Origin: Enoplolaimus lenunculus
Taxonomy: Eukaryota; Nematoda; Enoplea; Enoplida; Thoracostomopsidae
Reading direction: 5' to 3'
Length of the DNA stretch: 64,000 nt
Assembly: GCA_030248215.1 (NCBI GenBank)
Contig: JASANG010000231.1
Span: 1 to 64,000, forward strand
This document shows positions 26,538-37,386 of this stretch, in pieces. The position numbers were made by a program, and so were the translations under genes. Numbering within the stretch: the stretch's first letter is position 1; every line of letters begins with the position of its first letter. The notes under the pieces are model-generated. The model was not told the DNA's origin. It made no database searches and saw only the letters and a list, made by a program, of their open reading frames with translations.

Positions 26538-29500
26538 CACAACAGCAACGCAAGCACATTTGTCAAGTTTATCGACCCCAGTAACACTAGTCTCAATCAC
26601 TTCTGTAGCACCAAGTCTACCAACTAATCATCAGCCCGTGAGACAGCCACCATATTTGAATACAACATCAATCCTCTATTCTCGTATTCCAAGCCCGCTT
26701 CTGGCGCCGCGTCCTGTTTTCTGTCACTCAAGTTGCCTTGATATGCTTCAACCAGTTTGTGATACACGAAATCAGACACATTTGAATTTATGTCATTACG
26801 AATTCGCCAGTTGTGATCATCAACGATTGACCGGAGCACCGTTAGAGTTTGCGTATTTTGGATATTGCGGCAGACCGCAACATTTGAACGGAAGCGAATG
26901 TACGCAACCTGACTGTACGCAACAGCGATATAATCCGATCTGTGATAGCCAGGTATGCGTCATCGATCTATAGTCGGTGTCTTTAGTTTTTTTTATAGTT
27001 TTAAAATCGCTAAATATTAAAATGAAAAATAAATAAATTTTTGCCAAAGCATAAATTGATTTCGATATAATTCTTATTTCAACTGCGCGTTGACTAATAT
27101 TTTTAGTTTAGTTAAAGGTTCTTTTGCTTTTGAATAAGGGATTGTGATGACTGAGTCGTTTTATTACTAGAATCGTAACGCGGCAACAGTAAATTAAATT
27201 TGGGAAAATAACAAGATTTCCTAACGTAAGTTTGAAGTAGTTTGAGTATTGTTAAGTTTAATTGTTGACCAGTATAGGAGATATGGCGCAGTATGTGGTT
27301 TCGTCAACCTAGGTAGAAAACCTTAGTAGTTTCTGGAAACAAACCACCTTAAGGTTGCGCTATACTTGACGTCCGGCACCGTCCGTCACCCGTCCGGTAC
27401 CGTCCGTCACCGTCCGGCACCCGTCCGTCACCGTCCGGCACCCGTCCGGCACCGTCCGTCACCCGTCCGGCACCGTCCGTCACCCGTGCGGCACCGTTCA
27501 TCACCCGTCCGGCACCGTCCGTCACCCGTCCGGCACCGTCCGTCACCCGTACGGCACCGTCCATCACCCGTCCGGCACCGTCCGTCACCCGTCCGGCACC
27601 GTCCGTCACCCGTCCGTCACCGTCCGTCACCCGTGCTTCGCCGTCCGTCACCGTACGTTATCGTTCGTGAGCTATTGGCGTACAATACCGTACGGGTGAC
27701 GGATGGCGCCAGACAGGCGCCGCACGTCAACAAAGGTATAGCGCAACCCTTAGGTTCTTATACGAATCTCGATTATTATCCAAAAATATTTTTACGAACG
27801 AGCGTAGCGGACACAAACTGTTCTAAACCAGTAAAGGTATAAACTACATATTTTTCATTTTTTCAAGAATATCGAAGACTATAAAGTTTCAATATTTAAG
27901 TCACTGAAAGTATTTGAAAATGACCTGGCATAAACTGATATTTCTAGAAAAATTTGCTTATATCAAAATATAGACTGTGAAGTTACAGTGTACCTGTTTG
28001 AAATAATGTACTATTTTACGTTTCGTTTTGTCGTACTCGCACAAATCTGAGATTTCTACGCTTCGCTTCAAAGCCTAATGAGATGGTGGAGGAATCCCAA
28101 TTTTGAGTTAAAATCAATATAAATCCGTATTTCTCAATTAGAGTCGAATAACACGATTAAATATCGGTCCTCTCTTTTGTTCCGGTCAGTACAGTATTAG
28201 CATAAAAGTAGGTCTCAGGGGAAATAGAAAATATTCATGTGAAAAAGGGTTAATAAAAGTAAAATATTGTATGCTTAATGTCGATTTCTGAACTCCAGCA
28301 CGCCAATGTTTCAGGGCCGCACGCACGACAGTCAATGTCACTTCAACCAAGCTCGATGCGTCGACCAGCATGTGTCTGGCCGATTTTTGACAGTCGCGCA
28401 CTATGGCGAATGTTTGACGTCATCGGACTGTGATCGACTTGAGTGTAATCCAACGCGAGATTTTGCCATTCCAATTTGCGATACATTTTTCGTCACCCAC
28501 CCAAACAGATGCGAGTTCAAAAAAGCGCAATGTGAAGCCAGACGCCGAGGTTAGACTTAGAAACGGGTTTCAGGTTTTTGAGCGAACAGAATTACCTAGA
28601 CATCGCCAGATATATGTAGACTGAGTTGTCTAAGCATGATATATATGTAGACTGAGCATGATATATATGTAGACTGAGTTGTCTAAGCATGATATATGTA
28701 GACTGAGTTGTCTATATAAGCTAGTTTTCAGTGAAATTGTACTCTTGTAATCTCTAAACTCTATTCTTTGTTTTTGTCAATCTGTTTGTCCTCGGTACCT
28801 TGATTCAAATATGAATCGAAATTCTGCATTGTGTTTTTAATTGTAGTCATGTTTTGATGTTTTATATATTTGTTTTATACTCAGTGCATATAATATTCTA
28901 CTATATCTGTTTGTCCACCTAGTAAGAGGCCGCCGTTGAATAGGGGGAGGGGGAGCATGCCCCTTGTAAATGACCAAATGGGCCACTAAGGCAGCTGGCC
29001 CCTATAATTGGGACCACCACCCTAACCACAAACAGTTAAAAATCGCCGTAATCTTGAAATATGCCTGGCTTTACGCCCGTTTCGCTCGACATGTTCTTCA
29101 TTATACAACTTCTCATGTGTGACCCTTGGTTGGACAGAGTGTTTAGTTACGAAATTACCTCAAACGAACACATCGTTAGCCAACAGTGGGTGAAGGTACC
29201 TGAGACCTGCTAGCCAGCGTTAACTCGATCACACTGTGGTTGATCTAAAAAATTTTAACGGGGGCATAATATATTATGACAAACTTCGCGAGCTAAAGAG
29301 AGCGAGAATCTAATCGCAATTTTCAAGGCGTAAAAAACTGTAAGGTAGAAGGTCGTTACCATTTTATCATAAAACATTTCCGATGGGGCCCACCCCTGCC
29401 CGTAAATCTAAATGCGCCTCTGCTTTCAAAATATTTTAGCTTTGATTTAGCCCCCCCCCCTGCTTTCAAAATATTTTAGCTTGGATTTAGCCCCCCCCCC

Positions 29501-32500
29501 TGCTTTCAAAATATTTTAGCTTGGATTTAGCTCCTCCTGCTTTCAAAATATTTTAGCTTGGATTTAGCCCCCCCCCCCTGCTTTCAAAATATTTTAGCTT
29601 GGATTTAGCCCCCCCCCCGCTTTCAAAATATTTTAGCTTGGATTTAGCCCCACCATTTAAAAGATCGTTTGGTTCCGGGGCCAAACCAGCTTTACAAAAA
29701 TTAAAACAGTGGTAAATCTAATATGTTTGCCTAAATATATACACTTTGATCAGGTGCAAGTATTTCAAGTTTCTCTTTCGTTTCAGAGCTTTAAAACTAC
29801 TGTTTGTTTGGTTGGTTGAATAATATTTCGAGTCTGAGTTTTGATTTATGTTTCAGGTTCGGTGCTTACAGATGTCATGTTCGAAGGAGCGTGCCATTCG
29901 TGCGCCAAAGATTGCGCAACGGACCCACGTGGCCAAACGGGGCCTGTATGCGATAGCTTAGATCAGAGTCGGCCTAATTTGTGTGAATTTGATATTGCAA
30001 AGTGCATTTATGCGCGAAAGTTTGGCGAAAACATAACTATTGCTTATGAAGGTAAATTCAGTAGCAAGGGTTGCAGAAGATATTTAGGTAATTTAAAGGT
30101 TTGTAGTATACATTAGGTAATTGTTACGTTTGTAGTATATATCAGGTAATGGTAAGGTTTGTAGTATATATAACTTAGGTAATTTGTAAGGTTTGTAGTA
30201 TACATTAGGTGATTGCAAGGTTTGTAGAATATATTAGGTAATTGCAAGGTTTGTAGTATATATGTTAGTTTATTGCAAGATTCGTAGTAGGTAATTGCTA
30301 TATCATCAAACCAGTGGCCAGCTTTCAACAGACTAGAAGGTTTTCAAAACACTTAGGCAGGGTACGCAAAGCGGCGGATTTAGGAATTTGACGGGGGTGG
30401 GTATATACCACTAATGAAAATCAGGCACTGAAAGTGCCACTAACGATGTTAACTATTTAAGAAGATAAAAGCAAGCGCAGCACCGGAATCTGGCGCAACG
30501 TTTTTGAGCCATACAAAGAAAGAATTTTTAACAAATACAGGAAATCGCACCAAACCCTGAAACATATATAGATAATACGCTCATCAGTTGGTCGCCAACA
30601 CATTTTATACATTTAGAATTTTGAAAACCACCTTGCCAGCGAAGCGAGCGAGAAGCGTGACGTAAAATTCAACATTAAATTAATATTTTAAGCTATTTTT
30701 GAAATTAACCGTTTATCACATGAATATTTTCTATTTCCCCTAAGACCTACTTTTACGCTAGGATTCGAACTCAAGTGACTGTAGTGGGAGGCGTATACCA
30801 TCACCACTCAGGTATAGGAGCTTGACGCTCGAGCCCGAGGGGGCTCTCACGTCTTGTGGGGATTTAGTACTATGTATACGTGTTACAATTGTTAAACGCT
30901 GTGCGATATATATTATTTAACGTATATACACTGCGCTGAGTTGCCTATGGACAACTCAATGTGAGAAGGGGTTAATTGACAAAAATATGATGTAATCTAT
31001 TAGTGAAATCGCCACACTCAAAGGTGCCGCTACACTTTAACGATTTTCAGAGCAGAAACTTGTCTGAACCGCTATTGATTATCTAAAATCTTTGGATACA
31101 GCTCACTAGATTTTTCTTGAATACACCTTCTGCGGCAGCAGATCCGTCCACAAAGACAATAAACCCTCGTGCAACTTTGGCGGATTGTGAACTTGTTTTG
31201 AGAAGTACAATGCAATCAGCGCGGCAGACGAAATAATTTTGTCATAAATTCACGTATGACGCTACAGATTCTAATATAAGTAATTACATTTTTAGGCCGA
31301 TGTTGCAGCGACACATGTCCATACAACGCAACCGATTCGCCTGTCTGCGATTCGCGTGGAGTTACATATTTAAGTCGATGCTTATTTTCAATCGACGCTT
31401 GCTTAATGCGTCAAAAATATTCACATTCTATTGAAATCGCCCACACAGGTGAATGCACTCCAGGTGACGTTCAACGCCTGTTGAAAGATCGTGAATTTCG
31501 GGTTCGTTTCGGGTACCGAATTTTCCGCCGCGGGTCACCGGAACCGTTTACCGGATGTGAACTCAAATGCGACACGTCGTCGACACGGGAATCGGTCAAA
31601 AATGGTCACGGATTTTTACACGAAGAAACAACCGTTTGCGGATCGGATGGAAAAAGCTATCGAAGTGAATGCGAGCTACAGCGATCGAAATGTTTACATA
31701 GTAAAACACTTAAGGTCGATTATCGGGGTGAATGTTGCGGTGTTGACCTGGGTAACGGCCAGTGTCCACCCAAGTATGAGCCGGTTTGTGATTCGCAAGG
31801 CGTTACGCACGCGAATAAGTGCGCATTTGAGGTGAGTTGAATTCGCAACTGTTAAGTGTGGTCTGCATTGTGCGTAGCAGCTATCATCTGCTGGCGGTGG
31901 TATGTATTCTGACTTGCTAAGTTGAAATTTAATATATTGAGCATTTAATTGGACCAACGTCGGAGCTGATTTTGAAGTATGCCGCTTCCGCAGTTCGCTT
32001 GTTAAAAAAACTAGTACAATTGGCGGTATGTGCTACATACAGTTGATAATATTTTTGTACCGTTATCACACGTAGTATTTTGTCCAAAATTTGGCTGCCT
32101 TCTAAGGTTTTTGATATTTTTCCGCGACAGAAGCTGAAAATATATGAATTGGTCAATAACCGACTTTCTGGTCATGGCCAAATACCCTAGCCGAACCAGC
32201 AAAAACTCGAAAGAAATGGAATGGGGTTTGACAAAATTATTCTGAGTGTTCAGTTACACAATGCCAATGCTGAAAATTAAAACGAATAACGATTGTTACA
32301 ATTATAACAAAATAATTATTTCACATTTGGAAAGCTTATTCTAGACAGACATTTGGTTTTTGTGTTAATCCGGTGTCACGTGAATAGTTTTTTTACTTCA
32401 TCGGAGATTTATTTTTAAGCTTAGTTTCGAGCCGCGGACACGAGAACACGTATTCTTAAATGTGTGTAGCACCTATTACCAGTTGGTGAAATGTCTTGCA

Positions 32501-35500
32501 AGGTTTCGAACGCAGGAATGATGAGATTTAAAATTGAGCACATTTATTGCATTCGATTTATTCTACTTCTCTGTGCAAATGTGTTGAGCTCTGCAATTGC
32601 AGCATTTTGTTAGTTTGAAACCATATTACTAACTGGTGATAGGTGCATTTGAGAATATCGGCCTAGGTTGTACGTTGTTTATCACACCATTGGACATTTA
32701 GACCATATGAATTTTACGCTGCAGTGCAAGATAACGTCTCGCTTCTGGACAATAATATTGTTAAACACTGTGTATTTGATTTCTTGTGCATGATTTGCGC
32801 GGAAAGGGTTATAGACAGAAATTGAAAATTTTCCCATCATACAGTAACCGACATGCGATTGATATTTCAGAAACACCGCTGCGCTCTCCGTCGTACATCG
32901 AACACTGAGTATGTTTCATTGGCTCACAACGGCGAATGCTGCGCACGATCAAACTGTACCAATACGTGGTCTCCAGTTTGTGACAATTACGGCCATTCGC
33001 ATTTGAATTTTTGTTATTTCGGTCAAGCGCAATGTTTTGCACAACGCGGATACAATGTTACGCTACAAATTGCAGCTCACGGGATATGCGGCAGTACCAA
33101 AGACCAAACGTTCGATTCAGAAAGCGCAGAAGGCTGCCAAGATTGCCCGGTTAGCGCGCAGTATGATCCAGTTTGTGGAACAGATACAAGGACGTACCCA
33201 AATCGGTGCCGGTTAGAAGCTACCGCGTGTTTGACCAAACGATTTCAAGGCAAACCTGCGTTGACTGTCGCTTATGCAGGTAAGCTATTATCTTTGGATT
33301 TTTTTGTTTTAATATCATTTTGCAAAAAAAACTCGATTTAAACAACGTAAGAAAAATAAATTACGACAATTCAACGCCTGACAACAAAGCCTATGAGTAA
33401 ATGTACGCATAATCCTAAGCGTAATCCTGAGCCTAAGCCTACGACAACTCATAATGATGGTCGAAAAATTGTTGAGTGGACAAAGTTTCGGGTGCCAAGT
33501 TGTCTAGCGACGAATTGTCGTGATACCAAGACAAATTGTATTTTTTCTGCGTCTTCCATTTTCAGTTTGGTTGATCCATGAGTGTGATATTAAACGACAG
33601 TGTGCAACTAGCTGGGCGGTGCATGGTGAACGCGTTGCGTTTTCGCCTTACCCCTCTTGTTTTAGGGTGGGGGTCGATTTCAGCTTTAATGTAAATTATA
33701 TTGCTTCGATGTTTAAGAACATAAGCGGAGTATGTATGAACATATGAGAATGCAACGTATTTATAATGTTTACTTAACATTTTGACCCCCAAGTATGGAG
33801 GGAAGCCAAAAATGCAACGCATGCCGGGTACCTTCTTTTCTACACGGAATGTGTTCAGTTGCATACTGTTGTTAGTAGTATCATACACTCTTAATTAAAC
33901 CAAGAGTCGATATTGTCCTTAAACAAGAGTATGCAAAAAACCTGGTTTTGCATGGAACTAAATCTACCAGCGCTCGTTGCGTTTCGGATCTACACTCTCA
34001 CTTGGGGGGTGGGTGGGTCAATTTTACGTTCACTACCACGTGTAATGGCCAGCCACCAACATCAAAAATATGATATGACCATATTTCAGTATATGCAACA
34101 GTATATGAATCTCAGCATCTCTGAAGATTTTGACCCCCCAAATAAGGGAAGGGGAAAGCCAGAAATGCAACGCGTGCCGGGTACACTCTCTTCTACACAG
34201 AATGTGTTCAGTTGCATATTCTTGTCAGGAGTATTATGCACTCTTCGTTAAACTAATTACACCGTTAGGCGGTGCAAAATTAGTTTAAATAAATAAAAGG
34301 GATAGCTTGCAGAAACACGACCAGATCCTGACATATACTTGCAAACAAAATGACGCAACTCATAAATATAGGAAAAGCAAGCCAATTCATAGCTATGCAG
34401 TGCCATATAGATCCGTTCACGAAAATTTTGCTGCAGATACGGTGGGGCTCGAACATAATCCACCATTAAAAATGTTCAACGGTAGAAATATGTTTGTAAA
34501 ATTACAACTTAGTGTTCTATAAACTTAAACGAAAGGATATATGTTTGATATCAACAACTTAGGGGATCCATTAGTTTAGTTTGATAACATAACAGAAGGA
34601 ATATGACCCTTTGACCTGTGCCACAAAACGCGCCCTTAACAATTTGGGATAAATGTGGCTCTAGGTACTTTCACAGCTTCCACTTATACATACTAAGCGA
34701 CGAAATTTCAGTGTATGCCATTGCAAAATATTAAAGTTTTTAAAATACTGAAATTGAAAATTCAAAATTTTATGCAAAATGACTCTGAATAGACGAACCG
34801 TCCAGTGCGTTGCCAGTGTCGACGAAAGCGATCATAGCAACAACCAGAGGCTCACGACTGCACTCGGTTTGTTTCAGGAGAATGTTGCCGCAACACGTGC
34901 GCATTCGAGTATCGTCCTGTATGTGACACTTTTGGCCGAACACATATTAATCGTTGCACTTTCAAGTACGAAAGTTGCGTCTACATGAGGACGCACACCT
35001 ACGCTCGTCGCCGCAACGAAACACTTCATATCGCTCACGAGGGTGCTTGCTGTGAACAGAAATGTGACAACGAATATCAACCAGTTTGTGATACCAATGA
35101 CAGAACTCATGTTAATTTATGTCAATTTCGGTAAATTTGTGTTTGGTATTTGCCGCTTAAAGAGAGAGGCTCTATACTTCTTGTTGTACGGCGCTGTGCG
35201 TCGTTGTATGATACGCCAAGGGTGACGGACGGTGGTGTACGGCTATGGACAGCGTGGTACAACAATAAAATTTAATAAAAAGTATAGGGATAAGTGTCAG
35301 CTATAATTATTGCTCAATAAGCTGTTGAAGGTTTTGGCTCAAGCCCTTGGCTCAAGCCCATTGCTATATAGGGAGACCGGTGGAGTTAGACAGATGGGTG
35401 GTTTTAGCTTTGTCTTAGGCTTAGGGCTAGCGTTCGGTGTATATTTAAACATACGATTAGGCCAAGACATAGGTTGAGACTTAGGTTTAGGCTATGGTTT

Positions 35501-37386
35501 ACACCTATACAGGCAGGAACAAAGAGGTAATTTGAACCTAAAAGTACTTGACAGATTGGCCCATGTAAAGATCAGGGGCGGACTGTTACTGCATAATCGT
35601 CGCCCGTAAATATTCTTAAATGTGCGCAGCACCTATCGCCAGCCTGTCATAGGTTTTATAACTTATAAGCTAAGACACGGTGAGCTTCGAAATGTTGCTG
35701 TTTTTTACAAAAAAATCTACTTTCTAACTGTACAAGATCTCAGACCCACCGATGCCACTGTTTGCGCTGTTGAAACCCAATTGACAGCTCACGATTGGTG
35801 CTACACATGATTAGAATACAGCTCTTTGTGAAAGACCTACTTCAGGCTCTTTGTGACAGACCTACTTCAGCTCAAATTATTAATTATGCAATTCCAGTCT
35901 GACACAATGCCGAGCAAAGCTAAAGTTGTCGTCCTCAAACGCGGTATCGCGTTCTACTCACAACAACAAAAACAGTGGCGAAACGGCTGTTCAGCCCACG
36001 ATTGCCTACCACTCCAAATGTTGTACCTTGGACGAATCTCAGTGTAGCGAACGTGATTCAACAGTTTGTGGATCAGACCGTAAATCGTACGCGAATATGT
36101 GCCATTTAAGATATCAACAATGCCGATTGAAACGAATGTATAACGAATCGTTGGAGTTGATGTATTTTGGTGAGAACTTAAAATTGTGGGCAGATGAATC
36201 AGCTTTAAATACAAGCAAATTACAATAGGCGTTAACGCAATTTTGGATGCTCTTATGCCGCTCAAACTGTAAAAATATTTCATTACCAAAAAAGGTTTCC
36301 AGGGTTTTAGTTCACCTCCCTCACAATTATCGTTAACGCTTATACTTAGGCTTAGACTAAGATTCCAGTATATACTTAGGTTTCCTAAGCCTTATGGGCG
36401 CCAATCCAGGGGGGTGGGGGGGTTCATTGACCCCCCACTTTTTGAAAAAAATACTCGACAGGTGCTTTTAACCCCCAACTTTTTGAGATTGACTCCCCAC
36501 TTTTGGGAACAGATTGGCGCCCATGCTAAGCCTATGGCATGGAAAATATGCAATAACTTTTCGCTATGCTTCAGGCGATTGCTGCCCGAAACAACGTTGC
36601 TCTGGAGACGTTCAGCAATCTCTATGCGACACGAATGGCGAAAGTCATACGAGTTTGTGCGAATTCACTAATTATAAATGTGTATACGAACGTATTCATC
36701 CCAACGTTACACTCGGGATCGCGTATGAAGGTTGGTGACAGTACTGCAATAAAAATCGACTATTCGCTCGGTCGATCGAAAATTTCCACTTCAAAATTTT
36801 TAAGAATTGTCTTTAGTTCTGTGTATTTCGAGCCATTAACAATCCAATTTAGCTTGTATATTACACTAGTAACAATACTGTTTTAATTTGACGTATAGTT
36901 CTATATACAGAGAGCCTTCGGTTACGGTACGCTATCGATTTTAGGCTGGATTCCTAACCATTAATGTAGCGAAATGCTGTTCCAAAGCCTGTCAGTAAAC
37001 AGTTCGATAAATAAGTTTGTAACCATTACGGTCGCTAATACGAGCCTTGCCGTACGCAAACCGCCAAAGTCAAATTGGACTGAAGCCTATTTCGAATTGC
37101 AGAGTAGAGATGTGTACGAAAATTTCGCTAGTCCGATTACAGCTCCCATACTACATTTTTAGGGGAATGTTGTACCAAAAACTGTCCACCATTTTTAGGG
37201 GAATGTTGTACCAAAAACTGTCCACCTGTAGACAATTTAACAACGAGTCATCTAATTTGTGACCAACACGGCCGGAAATACGCGAATGAATGCGAGTTTC
37301 ATCGAACTGTTTGTGAACACGAGCGAAAACAACTACCGTTGCTGTTGCGAACACCGTGTACCACAAGAAGAATGGTGTTCAGATGA
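16750..37386 (+). CDS. Giant secreted multi-Kazal protein, about 3,446 residues
   Basis: Twelve exons: 16750-16780, 17248-17418, 18330-18407, 19172-26952, 28315-28549, 29857-30051, 31296-31831, 32871-33279, 34878-35130, 35898-36169, 36575-36730 and 37163 (or 37199)-37386. Phases agree throughout and the total is 10,341 bases. Residues 11-29 form a signal peptide. About 30 Kazal-type six-Cys domains follow, most with the core PVCDSxGxTHxNxCxF then C and a hydrophobic xIAHxGxC end. Kazal domains are known serine-protease inhibitors whose P1 residue is the second after Cys2. Here P1 varies (Lys, Arg, Glu, Phe, Thr), so many specificities or some inactive domains are expected. Gln-rich linkers lie at about residues 762-867, 1180-1339 and 1387-1479, with an Asn run at about 1917-1945. 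A Thr/Pro-rich stretch precedes domain 17. No LamG, SEA, EGF or membrane segment was seen, so it is not agrin-like in layout. The last exon ends TTCAGATGA. Confidence 0.92.
17419..18329 (+). other. Intron 2 of the Kazal gene
   Basis: Donor GTAGGC, acceptor TTTTTTAG, 911 bases. No repeat or gene recognised inside; the open frames (17474-17764, 17972-18175) look random. Confidence 0.7.
18653..18806. mobile_element. TTAGGC-rich MITE in Kazal intron 3
   Basis: Starts ggccaatgtatcgaacaa and ends cccctgatctttacacggcc, both matching the family ends. The interior has aagcttaagcatacgccgaa and the conserved block tctaaagcttaagcttactc. Confidence 0.75.
18869..19137 (+). mobile_element. TTAA-flanked MITE with tRNA-Gly-like core, copy 3
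   Basis: TTAA at 18869 and 19134. The tRNA-like core at about 19022-19080 has box A-like ataactcagtgg and the anticodon arm ACGCCTCCCACCCGT. It lies in Kazal intron 3 and ends 34 bases before exon 4, so its right end borders the acceptor region. Confidence 0.8.
21208..21270 (+). repeat. CAA microsatellite coding for poly-Gln, tract 1
   Basis: A run of CAA codons in the Kazal gene's main frame, inside a Gln-rich linker that extends to about 21490 between domains 7 and 8. The cysteines on both sides stay in frame, so the tract is translated. Confidence 0.9.
22686..22901 (+). repeat. CAA/CAG microsatellite coding for poly-Gln, tract 2
   Basis: The longest Gln run, broken only by occasional Leu, Pro or Lys codons, in the linker between Kazal domains 9 and 10. 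Long open frames on the opposite strand here (poly-Val, poly-Leu) are shadows of the repeat. Confidence 0.9.
23056..23325 (+). repeat. CAA microsatellite with CAC and GAA interruptions, tract 3
   Basis: Codes for Gln-rich sequence with a His cluster (about 23088-23105) and alternating Glu-Gln (about 23215-23250), directly before Kazal domain 10. Probably length-variable between individuals. Confidence 0.9.
24638..24722 (+). repeat. AAT microsatellite coding for poly-Asn inside Kazal domain 14
   Basis: The Asn run lies between Cys5 and Cys6 of one domain, not in a linker, so the expansion enlarges a loop of the domain. Flanking cysteines (tgtattcgaagt and ggtacttgtata) remain in frame. Confidence 0.85.
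27347..27754. mobile_element. Inverted-end element carrying a 21-base minisatellite, in Kazal intron 4
   Basis: The ends CCTTAAGGTTGCGCTATAC and GTATAGCGCAACCCTTAGG are inverted. Between them are more than ten copies of a 21-base unit, cgtccgtcacccgtccggcac. Open frames on both strands come from the unit length being a multiple of three and are not genes. Relatives are at 55572, about 13545 and about 35195. Confidence 0.75.
28198..28253 (+). mobile_element. Terminal fragment of the TTAA MITE
   Basis: Matches the last 56 bases of copy 1, from tagcataaaagtaggtctca to the closing TTAA. It lies 62 bases before Kazal exon 5. Confidence 0.75.
28608..28713. repeat. Short tandem repeat in Kazal intron 5
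   Basis: About four imperfect copies of a unit near 30 bases, gatatatgtagactgagttg plus tctaagcat, with one copy shortened. Confidence 0.85.
28720..29420 (+). other. Kazal intron 5, middle part
   Basis: No gene or clear element. It contains scattered GC-rich patches (about 28925-29010) of unknown origin. Confidence 0.5.
29421..29653. repeat. Six-copy tandem repeat, period about 40, in Kazal intron 5
   Basis: The unit is tgctttcaaaatattttagc followed by ttggatttagc and a run of C. Copies differ mainly in C-run length and one shortened copy, so it is a young satellite. Confidence 0.95.
30086..30300. repeat. Tandem repeat, period about 28-31, in Kazal intron 6
   Basis: Seven or so imperfect copies of taggtaattgcaaggtttgt plus agtatatat. 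It starts within 40 bases of exon 6's donor. Confidence 0.9.
30705..30975 (-). mobile_element. TTAA-flanked MITE with tRNA-Gly-like core, copy 4
   Basis: 271 bases including TTAA at both ends, closest to copy 1 in sequence. The core on the minus strand has box B-like AGTTCGAATCC and the motif CGCCTCCCAC. Lies in Kazal intron 6. Confidence 0.8.
31832..32870 (+). other. Intron 7 of the Kazal gene
   Basis: Donor GTGAGT, acceptor ATATTTCAG, phase 0, 1,039 bases. No recognisable element or gene inside. Confidence 0.7.
33360..33440. repeat. TTAGGC-rich fragment in Kazal intron 8
   Basis: Contains cataatcctaagcgtaatcc and tgagcctaagcctacg, the GCCTAA-type core of the hAT-like family, without preserved ends. 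Confidence 0.5.
33560..34250. mobile_element. Two adjacent copies of the long-inverted-repeat family of 55816
   Basis: Copy 1 is about 33560-33895 and copy 2 about 33905-34250. Both end in gcaacgc(a/g)tgccgggtac followed by acggaatgtgttcagttgca-like sequence, the terminal arm of the 330-base element at 55816. Opposite arms are more diverged. Lies in Kazal intron 8. Confidence 0.65.
35195..35590. repeat. Mixed repeat fragments in Kazal intron 9
   Basis: About 35195-35265 is CGTACGG/GTGACGG-type minisatellite remnant. About 35330-35530 is TTAGGC-rich (gtcttaggcttagggctagc). At 35555 the family end ggcccatgtaaagatcagg appears in isolation. Confidence 0.55.
36335..36545. repeat. TTAGGC-rich fragment split by a nested MITE
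   Basis: Left part tacttaggcttagactaag and tacttaggtttcctaagcct, right part ctaagcctatggc, interrupted by the 133-base element at 36393. Lies in Kazal intron 10, ending about 30 bases before exon 11. Confidence 0.6.
36393..36525. mobile_element. 133-base hAT-like MITE nested in telomere-like repeat
   Basis: Inverted ends TATGGGCGCCAATC and GATTGGCGCCCATG. Flanked by CTAAGCCT on both sides (36385-36392 and 36526-36533), a possible 8-base target duplication, though the repetitive TTAGGC-like context makes a chance match easier. The interior has G- and C-runs. Confidence 0.65.
37155..37226 (+). repeat. 36-base tandem duplication that doubles the last 3' splice site
   Basis: Two identical 36-base units, each holding the acceptor ATTTTTAG and the first 28 bases of the final Kazal exon. 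Exon start 37163 or 37199 gives the same reading frame because 36 is a multiple of three. The longer form adds 12 residues that repeat ECCTKNCPP. Confidence 0.9.

Noticed and set aside
27349-27842. Open frames of 100 and 158 codons on both strands (repeated RVTDGAG and PSPVRHR)
   Set aside because: They follow from a 21-base tandem repeat without stops in any phase; the block is intronic and bounded by inverted ends.
29421-29653. CRISPR-like array (regular repeat spacing)
   Set aside because: The units are contiguous with no unique spacers, inside an intron of a eukaryotic gene.
16750-37386. Identity as agrin or follistatin
   Set aside because: Kazal repeats alone match; the laminin-G, EGF, SEA and follistatin N-terminal parts that define those proteins were not seen.
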